From Flavobacteriales bacterium UBA6049 (GTDB lineage: Bacteria; Bacteroidota; Bacteroidia; Flavobacteriales_G; Salibacteraceae): a stretch of 13,189 nt of DNA. The first letter of the stretch is position 1, and the number at the start of each line of letters is the position of its first letter. Position numbers and translations under genes: made by a program. This document shows positions 9,201 to 13,189 of the stretch, piece after piece. The stretch is taken from assembly GCA_002429085.1 (NCBI GenBank), contig DIYR01000190.1:1-13189 (forward strand). The letters run 5' to 3'. The notes beneath the pieces are model-generated. The model had not been told where the DNA came from, made no database searches, and saw only the letters and a list, made by a program, of their open reading frames with translations.

Positions 9201-9291
9201 AGATGTAACTTGGTTAAGTAATGGTATGTATACACTTTCTATTCAGCAAGATGAAAAAGTTTATCGTCAACAGATTCTAATAAATCGATAG
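3247..9291 (+). CDS. Giant T9SS-secreted surface protein: SBBP-like propeller, Ig-like repeat stalk, sorting domain
   Basis: This 2014-residue protein is predicted to be exported by Sec and then delivered across the outer membrane by the type IX system. A signal peptide covers residues 1-23 (K5, hydrophobic LLLTITSFVFSATS, likely cut before G24). Residues about 44-495 hold seven units with the pattern G-x-V-Y-x-x-G, then F-x-x-K-(L/F/M), resembling SBBP beta-propeller repeats. Residues 497-576 form an Ig-like domain (LNYQWYYNN, then GTYYAVV). Residues 577-1774 are sixteen tandem 74-77-residue repeats. Residues 1775-1845 and 1846-1920 are two divergent Ig/PKD-like domains. Residues 1936-2014 are a type A T9SS sorting domain (VFPNPSQGVF, WLSNGMYTLSI, ending in basic INR). 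There is no frameshift and no catalytic motif, so a role as adhesin or surface filament is inferred. It is transcribed away from the kinase operon, and the YqeY gene follows after 30 bp. The exact ligand or partner is unknown. Confidence 0.93.
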   Translation: MVWPKSLLLTITSFVFSATSFSQGFNWIQDFTSSAIYQTTIPLGVAYDSSGFVYTTGSFEQNATIGGVTVSGTSTDGFLVKMDTLGNVIWIETFSGNGNAVGLDVVTDNNGGVYVSGICQGANSFDTISISQTATFYYENFLVKFNGAGNVQWLKNGAAVTSSLPNWEDSYVPSKLDFKDGHLVFGGYFMNPGTYTWLPNPIFDGDTIAVPGQFTSAENTFIASYLPDGTQNWLSVISSSQVVSSSALLHDMKCGPNHEVVALLSTRDSVFVNNTFVGNNGSSNANDIQLTTLKLNGSGSAFAYHEVVDNGIHKTETQSLGVSNAGEVYVGATRIGGSAFYMLNTYIGGYSGFIYKLDSNLSESNVLRVVLGNSLSSSSRPYTASVEVGEDGYVYLAGSITGAYTVNNVARATDRELFYAKLDTSLTTFNYFVESDGGYQGFPFLPYYPRVRDMVFDGVNMYSCGMVEYPSTILGSVTTSSTYSRAGYITKIVPCNPISAEISPDTTTSCGGTTPVSFSITGNPSLNYQWYYNNVEITGVTSTTYSTSNPGTYYAVVDSAGCLDTSNIAVISQGAGVSVSVPTTPLSVCSSVSSFTLTGGTPSGGVWSGNGVLNDSIFDPSVAGAGPTLVTYTYTSPQGCADSAVRVINVTNAPTVIVSPFLPTYCTADNSGDLTALAFPQGGTFSGSGVSGNEFHPDSAGAGIHTIMYTYDLVAGCPVVETFDLVVNQTPVVSLPANGPVCESDPAFVWSGVSPTNGIFVGTGMTDSTFTPSAAGVGQHQITYSVTSNGCSAADTQSIQVDGTLTASLSNIPNSCINDAAVQLTQGSPQGGMYLVNGITTTSLQPNTLGIGVHTVQYIVTNQCGNDTASTTFEVLDVPTITIPSIANVCEDEAIFNLPQALPAGGVFSGNGVVNSSQFDPSLVATGIHWVSYSYTNTNGCTATDSISFEVFEKPNLVFVVQDSICLDAGALTLAAQPTGGSFFGTGVSGSDFNPAVAGVGQTVISYTFTNANNCTDTIADTIIVYEESAPTLSNFSPLCVGSSVITLTGGTPLGGVYSGTGISNGQFDPSISGVGVFDVIYTVQTSCGPKSDTAQIQVLSLPTVSLGSISSMCESASPITLTTGSPAGGTYSGAGLVNGEFDPSIVGAGQHDVMYTVTDGNGCMASDTQTITVYPNPAVSLTIPSSICEDVTAFSLSGGTPQGGVYSGIGVNNGAFNPQIAGIGTHVITYELTDSNNCSTSVQDSIVVNSLPVLSWGALSPICENGDTLLLNSATPTGGIYSGAGVQNNSFIPTLVGTGTHTLTYSYSDSNTCSNTITQTISVDTVPQVTFNAINPVCVDHGIIPLSGGQPSGGSYSGVGVSNGEFDPSVAGIGFHNVMYSYTNSNGCTNTDTIVLEVKALPVLSLPSVSDACIDGDTISLSASPAGGTYTGNGVLNGQFIPSSAGLGQHIITYSYTDGNGCSAVDSFSITVNPLPTVSLQAFGSICIDVGIVPLIGGMPTGGIYSGAGVSNSQFDPAVAGAGTHTITYEYTGVNGCSNVATSSITVNDIPSVSLSGLGQVCESGGMVSLTGGLPTGGSYSGIGTSGGQFDPSIAGVGQHIITYSYTNGSGCTSFDTSIIEVVADPVVSLAMISDVCIDNGSFILTGGAPVGGTYSGVGVTNGNFDPGVAGVGTHVITYSFTTPLGCFSSDTTTIEVLDLPVVSFDLDTLLCSNDGALVLSNGIPSGGIYSGTGVVNGEFDPSSQVAGNYTIQYTYSDVNSCANSANGDIEIVTSPLVDAGVDVLVCTGDTVQLNAAGADSFEWSTSQNTQTIEVIATLSTTYSVTGTDGSTGCQGIDEVEIVVNPIPDPQLPRFDTICSDSIVQIEAASGFLRYNWSNGAASQFTTFGPYTEGNTETIWVAVEDVDGCVGADSVSFYVDLCEPDHVSDLALGQVEVFPNPSQGVFTIKTSDWEGNLNLQLISATGAVVYERQVEVSNTWQELVDVTWLSNGMYTLSIQQDEKVYRQQILINR
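4975..8568 (+). repeat. Sixteen tandem coding repeats of about 225 bp (75 residues)
   Basis: Residues 577-1774 of the giant protein divide into sixteen units of 74, 77, 74, 74, 76, 74, 74, 75, 75, 75, 75, 74, 75, 75, 75 and 76 residues. The consensus core is P-x-GG-x-YSG-x-G-V-x-NG-x-FDPS-x-AG-x-G-x-H, followed by ITYxYT and NGC. Each unit has one Cys near position 15 and one near 65, suggesting one intra-domain disulfide after export. Units start after a V and usually carry a Pro near position 4. The first six units and the last are the most divergent; units 8-15 are most alike. At DNA level the copies are well diverged apart from short shared words such as AATTCGATCC, so they are old duplications kept by protein-level selection. 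This is a coding array, not a CRISPR. Confidence 0.93.
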
Positions 9292-9296
9292 GCGAT

Positions 9297-9304
9297 TAAA
9301 TTTG
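9297..9304 (+). promoter_or_regulatory. Candidate -7 box (TAAATTTG) for the YqeY gene
   Basis: TAAATTTG is an exact match to the Bacteroidota TAnnTTTG box. It lies just after the stop codon of the giant gene and 17 nt before the ATG at 9322, giving a short leader of about 10-13 nt. No TTG -33 element is seen at the proper spacing. It would free the housekeeping-type gene from the large surface-protein transcript. Confidence 0.4.
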
Positions 9305-9321
9305 CGCTCAAAGCAATAGTT

Positions 9322-9771
9322 ATGAGTTTAAAAGACACTATCAATAAAGACATCAAAGCAGCAATGCTTGCAAAAGAAAAAGAGAAGTTAACCGCATTAA
9401 GAGCAATTAAATCTGCAGTGATGCTTGCTGAAACTGAAAAAGGAAGTGCAGAAGAGCTTACAGAAGAAAAAGAGCTTGACTTACTTCAAAAGTTAATGAA
9501 GCAACGCAGAGAAGCTGCTGAAATGTATACTTCTCAAGGAAGAGAAGATTTAGCAGCCGAAGAAAATGTGCAGGCAGAAGTGATTCAAAAGTACTTGCCA
9601 GAGCAAATGAGCGAAGATGAAGTAAGAGCAGTTGTGCAAGCTGCTGTTGAAAAGTCTGGAGCTTCTGGGCCAAGTGATATGGGTAAAGTAATGGGGCCTT
9701 TAATGGGGCAACTAAAAGGTAAAGCAGATGGTAAATTGATTTCTGCTTTGGTGAAAGAAGCTTTGAGTTAA
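9322..9771 (+). CDS. yqeY: GatB/YqeY domain-containing protein
   Basis: This 149-residue cytoplasmic protein is of normal length for the YqeY family, whose fold matches the tail domain of the GatB subunit of the tRNA-dependent amidotransferase. Visible family signatures are LTALRAIKSAV (about residues 23-33), LLQKLMKQRREAAEMYTSQGR (54-74, the most conserved segment), VIQKYLPEQMSEDEV (91-105), and near the C-terminus DMGKVMGPLMGQLKGKADG followed by VKEAL. The first half is highly charged and helical. Stand-alone YqeY proteins lack the catalytic amidotransferase domain; a link to tRNA or aminoacyl-tRNA metabolism is suggested by homology, but the actual role is not established. The gene follows the giant surface-protein gene by 30 bp, has a probable promoter of its own, and ends at an intrinsic terminator 22 bp past its stop. 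Its short ATG leader has no clear Shine-Dalgarno sequence. Confidence 0.95.
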   Translation: MSLKDTINKDIKAAMLAKEKEKLTALRAIKSAVMLAETEKGSAEELTEEKELDLLQKLMKQRREAAEMYTSQGREDLAAEENVQAEVIQKYLPEQMSEDEVRAVVQAAVEKSGASGPSDMGKVMGPLMGQLKGKADGKLISALVKEALS

Positions 9772-9793
9772 TAAGAAACGAAGTGTAATTTGG
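9762..9793 (+). promoter_or_regulatory. Candidate promoter overlapping the YqeY end, for the aminopeptidase gene
   Basis: TTTG at 9762-9765 is followed, after 20 bp, by TAATTTGG at 9786-9793. The spacing fits the Bacteroidota promoter pattern (TTTG, 19-21 bp, TAnnTTTG); the second box is one T short of consensus. Transcription would begin around 9797-9800, inside the left arm of the terminator stem, so such a message could not form the full hairpin and would proceed into the gene at 9823. It rests on motif and spacing only. Confidence 0.35.
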
Positions 9794-9822
9794 AGCCCTA
9801 ACAATCTGTTAGGGCTTTTTTT
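9794..9822 (+). terminator. Rho-independent terminator after YqeY gene
   Basis: A perfect 10-bp stem pairs AGCCCTAACA (9794-9803) with TGTTAGGGCT (9807-9816), with a 3-nt loop ATC. Its final T and the following six bases form a run of seven T (9816-9822). It is a classic intrinsic terminator for transcripts from the giant gene or YqeY. Unusually, the T run ends at the base before the ATG of the next gene. Confidence 0.93.
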
Positions 9823-10824
9823 ATGTCTATGAAAAAGAAGATCGTTGCTTCAATTGTCACATTTCTACTAATTGGAATAATCTGGAATTGGGAGTTGGTA
9901 AACTACGGACTGATTCAATTGCAGGGGCAATTGAGCTTGATACAAGCTGCTGTGCCAGTGACTGATGCATTGCAGTTAGAGATTCTTACTGAAGATGAAA
10001 AAGATAAAATTCGATTGATCCAAGAAGTGCGGACTTGGGCGCATGATGAATTGGGTTTGAATGTTGGCGACAACTATACTGAATTCGTACAGCAAGATTC
10101 GTCTAGTACTATGTGGGTTGTTACGGCAGCTTATCCATTCCAATTGAAATCGTATCAATGGAGTTATGGTCCTGTTGGTAAAATGGCATATAAAGGCTTT
10201 TTTGAAAGGTCTCTAGCCGAGGCTGAGCAAGAAAGAATGAATGAACTTGGTTTTGATACGGATATTGGAGTGGCAGGAGGTTGGAGTACACTTGGAATTT
10301 TAAGCGACCCTATTCTTTCGGGTATGTTAAAACGAGATTCAGCTTCGTTAGTAGAGTTAATTATTCATGAATCTACCCATGCCACTGTTTTTCATTTTGG
10401 TGAAACCAGTTGGAACGAAAATGTTGCTACTGCTGTTGGAAGAGCTGGAATGGAACAATATCTTATAGAGGTATTGAAAGATACTGCCCTATTGAATACT
10501 TACAACCAAAGAAGAACTCAGCGAAAACGAAACCAAGAATTCATTCATCGTCAAGCGCAGTTGTTATCTGCTAGGTATGATGCATGGGAGAAACTAGGAG
10601 TACCTCTTGAGCGCAGAGCTGAAAAAAAACAAAAAGTTATGGATGGTATTAAAGAAGAGTTCTTGGTATTTAGTGGTAGAAACTCTTGGCCAGAATCTTG
10701 GGAGCTGAATAATACCTTCTTTACGGATTACTTGAATTATCACGCTTCTAACGATAGCTTGGAACTGGTTATTCATAAGGAGTTTAAAAGTGACATCAAG
10801 GCTTTTGTAGAAAGTATTAAATAG
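9823..10824 (+). CDS. Predicted membrane-anchored zinc aminopeptidase (COG4324/PF10023 type)
   Basis: This 333-residue protein has a single N-terminal hydrophobic helix (about residues 7-21 after MSMKKK), which acts as an uncleaved anchor or signal; the bulk would face the periplasm. The zinc site is HESTH at residues 182-186, with E183 the likely catalytic base, and WNENVAT at 197-203 supplying E199 as the probable third zinc ligand. Other segments characteristic of this predicted aminopeptidase family are LIQLQGQLSLI (30-40), RTWAHDELGL (70-79), GPVGKMAYKGFF (116-127) and AGGWSTLGILSDPIL (151-165). Many proteobacterial members start as lipoproteins; no lipobox Cys is present here. The ATG at 9823 directly follows a terminator T-tract; a second ATG at 9829 is possible and would leave the anchor intact. 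A shared hairpin follows the stop, and the next gene is convergent. Substrate is unknown, and activity is predicted from motif only. Confidence 0.88.
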   Translation: MSMKKKIVASIVTFLLIGIIWNWELVNYGLIQLQGQLSLIQAAVPVTDALQLEILTEDEKDKIRLIQEVRTWAHDELGLNVGDNYTEFVQQDSSSTMWVVTAAYPFQLKSYQWSYGPVGKMAYKGFFERSLAEAEQERMNELGFDTDIGVAGGWSTLGILSDPILSGMLKRDSASLVELIIHESTHATVFHFGETSWNENVATAVGRAGMEQYLIEVLKDTALLNTYNQRRTQRKRNQEFIHRQAQLLSARYDAWEKLGVPLERRAEKKQKVMDGIKEEFLVFSGRNSWPESWELNNTFFTDYLNYHASNDSLELVIHKEFKSDIKAFVESIK

Positions 10825-10855
10825 GAAAGCCCTGATAAATCTATCAGGGCTTTCC
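10824..10855. terminator. Bidirectional hairpin terminator between convergent genes
   Basis: A perfect 14-bp inverted repeat, GGAAAGCCCTGATA (10824-10837) and its complement at 10842-10855, flanks a 4-nt loop AATC. It begins on the last base of the aminopeptidase stop codon and ends 19 bp before the stop of the convergent gene. On the plus strand it is followed by TTCATTTA. On the minus strand the sequence after the stem is TATTTAATAC. Both are only moderately T-rich, but the AAAG/CTTT end of the stem supplies further T residues in either direction. It most likely terminates both genes. Confidence 0.85.
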
Positions 10856-10874
10856 TTCATTTATGAGAGGTGTC

Positions 10875-13189
10875 TTATTTAATTGAAATTCCTTTTCTAG
10901 TTACTTCTCCATCCGCTGTTACTTCTATCCAGTATACTCCTTGAGCTAGTTCATTCAAGTCTAAGCTTACTTGATCAGTAGCGCCATGCTTAAAGTGCTT
11001 CACAATTCTTCCATCCATTGTTCTTATCATAATAGAAATTGAAGATGAAGTCGCTACATCAAATTTTACCCATAGATTACCCAAGGTTGGGTTAGGATAA
11101 ACTTGTATTCCATTGCTCGCAGCTTCTGGGTATCTATTGCTAAGTGCAACTGATATGTTAATGGTATCGCTATCATCGCAGTAGTTGTTTGATGCTTCTA
11201 CCCAAACAGATGTATCTGTCGTTGGACTCAATGATATAGAATTACCAGTTGCTCCTGTACTCCATACATAGTTCCAATTGCTTGAACCACCATTTAAGGA
11301 AATGCTTTGTCCAAGAGAAATAGTCGTATCGGCACCAAGGTTTACTTCAACAACTGGGAGCACTTCAACTTCGTAGCTACATGTTGTGGAGTTAGAACTG
11401 TTATCGGTTGCTTCAAACGCTAAAGTATATAAACCTGCTGCTAAAATATCTCCTGAATTTGGGCCTGAAACCTGATTTACTGTAGCAGAACAATTATCGT
11501 TTGAACTAGGGTTGTTAAATGAATATTCTCCTTCACAAATTGTCACATTACTAGGGCAACTAATAGTTGGACTAATGCTATCAATTACTACGATACTCAC
11601 CTGTTGATCAACGCTATTTCCACCAGCATCTGCTACAGTAACTATAATTGAGTTAGAACCAATATCGGAACAATTGAATGCCGTTTGAGTAGCACTAAAC
11701 GTTAATCCAGAACAGTTGTCAGTGCTTCCTAGGTCTAATTGACTAGGAATAAGAGCTGCAGTACCATTTGTATTCAAGTAGAGTGTATCACTCGATTTAA
11801 CTATTGCCAGAGGTTGAATAGTATCAAGTACCTGAACACTTACTTGCGTAGAGTCAGTATTTGAATGAACATCTGTTGTGTAGAACCAGATGTTATTTGT
11901 GCCAATATCGTTACAATTGAAATTAGACTGATTAATAAATGTAGACTGAATTCCACAGTTATCCCAAGAACCATTATTTAATTGGTTAGCAGTTATACTC
12001 GCTTGTCCATTTGCATCTAAATAAATGGTTTGATTTTGAGTAATAACAGTTGGTGCGATTTGATCACTAATGGTTACTTGAACGAATGCTTGATTTACAT
12101 TTCCAGCAGTGTCTTCAACAAATAGGGCAACCTGTAAACTTCCCACATCTGTGCATGATACAGAATCGATGCTTGTGTACATTGAATCAATTCCGCAATT
12201 ATCTGTTGACGCACTATCTAATAAAGATGGAGTAATTACAAACATTCCGTTAGCATCCAATACCACTTGTATTTGTTGGAATACCTGAACATCTGGCCCA
12301 ATGGTATCAACTACATCAACAGGAACGGTAAGTGATGTAATATTTCCACTGAGGTCTCTAGCAAAAATAGTTGTAGAGTCAATATTTGGTGAACATGTAA
12401 ATACGTTCGGTGTCCACCATAAACTATCCAATGAACAGTTATCATCTGCTAATGGAGTAATCTGGTTGGTATCAATAGTTGCGTTCCCAAAACTATCGAG
12501 ATACGATACCAAGAAACTAGGAGTAATAGTTGGATGAATTGTGTCTAACACATCGAAACTTACCTGAACGCTATCTAGGTTGTTTGATTCATCTTTAGCG
12601 TAGAACCAAATGGTATTTGCGCCTAAATCATTACACGTAAATTGTTCTTGGGAAATATACATTGAGTCAATACCGCAATTATCTATAGTGGCAGAATCAA
12701 CATCAGAAACCGATAAAGATGCTTCTCCATTAATGTTGAGGAATACACTGAATGTATTCGTATATAATTGAGGCGATGTACTATCAACAACTGTTACGTT
12801 GAACGTATCTAATGATTGATTTCCTGAGCTATCTACTACTAAGATTGTGGTTTGATTGATTCCAATCATCGAGCAATCAAAAGTGTCTGTTGATAATGTA
12901 ATAGATTGAATTCCGCAGTTATCAGTAATATTCGGATCTACCTCATTCCACTGTATAATCGCCATTCCTGCAGCATCAACATAAGTAGTTACATCTTGAG
13001 CGTTTAAGGTTGGAACAGAGGTATCTTGAGGAATAATGATAATTGCAGTGTCTTTTTGGCAGCCGTTGGTATCGTTCACAGTGGCGGTATATGTTGTATC
13101 TACCAAATTGGCAATGTTAAAGGTGGTTTCACCATTACTCCAAAGAATACTTAATGAGCCAGTCCCGCCAGCAGCCGTTAACTGAATAG
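10875..13189 (-). CDS. T9SS-secreted protein with HYR-like repeats, C-terminal part (N-terminus outside window)
   Basis: The frame is open from the window edge (first full codon 13187) to TAA at 10877-10875, giving about 770 codons. An internal TTG at 13106 is not a credible start because coding similarity continues upstream of it (ILWSNGETTFNI, then YTATVNDTNGC, an Ig/SprB-like unit). Reading onward are six repeats of about 80 residues (13025-11583), a shorter HYR domain (11582-11358, with SPTISCPSNVT and DNCS), an Ig/PKD-like domain (11357-11139, with YVWSTGATG), and a T9SS type A sorting domain of about 77 residues (11108-10878, with VYPNPTLGNL, MDGRIV, LAQGVYWIEV and a basic end GISIK). 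It would be exported by Sec and T9SS and displayed at or released from the cell surface. No enzyme domain is visible; one may lie in the missing N-terminal part. It converges on the aminopeptidase gene. Confidence 0.93.
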   Translation of the reverse strand, partial: IQLTAAGGTGSLSILWSNGETTFNIANLVDTTYTATVNDTNGCQKDTAIIIIPQDTSVPTLNAQDVTTYVDAAGMAIIQWNEVDPNITDNCGIQSITLSTDTFDCSMIGINQTTILVVDSSGNQSLDTFNVTVVDSTSPQLYTNTFSVFLNINGEASLSVSDVDSATIDNCGIDSMYISQEQFTCNDLGANTIWFYAKDESNNLDSVQVSFDVLDTIHPTITPSFLVSYLDSFGNATIDTNQITPLADDNCSLDSLWWTPNVFTCSPNIDSTTIFARDLSGNITSLTVPVDVVDTIGPDVQVFQQIQVVLDANGMFVITPSLLDSASTDNCGIDSMYTSIDSVSCTDVGSLQVALFVEDTAGNVNQAFVQVTISDQIAPTVITQNQTIYLDANGQASITANQLNNGSWDNCGIQSTFINQSNFNCNDIGTNNIWFYTTDVHSNTDSTQVSVQVLDTIQPLAIVKSSDTLYLNTNGTAALIPSQLDLGSTDNCSGLTFSATQTAFNCSDIGSNSIIVTVADAGGNSVDQQVSIVVIDSISPTISCPSNVTICEGEYSFNNPSSNDNCSATVNQVSGPNSGDILAAGLYTLAFEATDNSSNSTTCSYEVEVLPVVEVNLGADTTISLGQSISLNGGSSNWNYVWSTGATGNSISLSPTTDTSVWVEASNNYCDDSDTINISVALSNRYPEAASNGIQVYPNPTLGNLWVKFDVATSSSISIMIRTMDGRIVKHFKHGATDQVSLDLNELAQGVYWIEVTADGEVTRKGISIK
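11583..13025 (-). repeat. Six tandem HYR-like coding repeats of about 240 bp
   Basis: Six units of about 80 residues (1443 bp in total) run in the partial T9SS protein. Each opens with D(T/S)-x-x-P and carries a Y/F-L-D-x-x-G-x-A-x-I segment (for example YLDANGQASI). Then comes an (D/T)DNC(G/S) motif, a second Cys about 14 residues later (F-x-C-x-D-I-G), and a D-x-x-G-N turn before the closing strand. The paired Cys and many Asp residues suggest a disulfide and perhaps calcium binding; the latter is inference. These repeats differ in length, Cys spacing and motif from the sixteen repeats of the giant gene, so the two arrays are not copies of each other. Confidence 0.9.

Noticed and set aside
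10594..10860. Minus-strand open frame of 88 codons crossing the hairpin
   Set aside because: It is antisense to the aminopeptidase C-terminus and would begin within the terminator; there is no independent support.
12301..12537. Open frame of 78 codons on the plus strand
   Set aside because: It lies entirely antisense to the HYR-like repeat coding region and shows no family motif; low stop density opposite a repeat gene explains it.
13104..13106. TTG at 13106 as start of the right-hand T9SS protein
   Set aside because: The frame stays open to the window edge and the residues before it belong to the same Ig/SprB-like domain, so the codon is an internal Leu.

Overview
The window looks like a chromosomal segment of a Bacteroidota bacterium, probably a flavobacterium-like, gliding or surface-active, AT-rich lineage. 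The evidence is two very large repeat proteins ending in type IX secretion (T9SS) C-terminal sorting domains, a LytS-type kinase with a LytTR regulator, Bacteroidota-type promoter boxes (TAnnTTTG), and an absence of strong Shine-Dalgarno sequences. No mobile elements, phage genes, CRISPR arrays, tRNAs or rRNAs were seen. A genus cannot be assigned from the sequence alone.

Left arm, 1-2986, minus strand. A tightly packed four-gene operon is read leftward: a LytS/YehU-type sensor histidine kinase, a LytTR response regulator, a BcrA-type ABC transporter ATPase, and the start of an ABC-2 permease cut by the window edge. Consecutive genes overlap by 4, 8 and 4 nt, so they are very likely translationally coupled. 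The kinase-regulator pair probably controls an efflux, immunity or envelope-stress exporter. In front of the operon, two identical 9-bp direct repeats separated by 12 bp have exactly the geometry of LytTR-binding sites, which suggests autoregulation.

Centre, 3247-9291, plus strand. One 2014-residue secreted protein has this order: signal peptide, a region of seven propeller-like (SBBP-type) units, one Ig-like domain, sixteen tandem repeats of about 75 residues each with two Cys, two divergent Ig/PKD-like domains, and a T9SS type A sorting domain. It reads as a cell-surface stalk carrying an N-terminal propeller head.

Right arm, 9297-13189. A small YqeY (GatB/YqeY-like) gene with its own probable promoter ends at a strong intrinsic terminator. 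The T-tract of that terminator directly touches the start codon of the next gene, a membrane-anchored predicted zinc aminopeptidase (COG4324/PF10023 type). A perfect 14-bp hairpin lies between this gene and a convergent minus-strand gene. The latter is a second T9SS cargo protein with six repeats of about 80 residues of a different (HYR-like) class, an HYR domain, an Ig-like domain and a T9SS tail. Its N-terminus lies outside the window.

No wholly new system is evident. The items most worth a second look are the LytTR-type operator in front of the transporter operon, the propeller-on-a-stalk architecture with its strictly sized two-Cys repeats, and the terminator/promoter overlap at 9762-9823.
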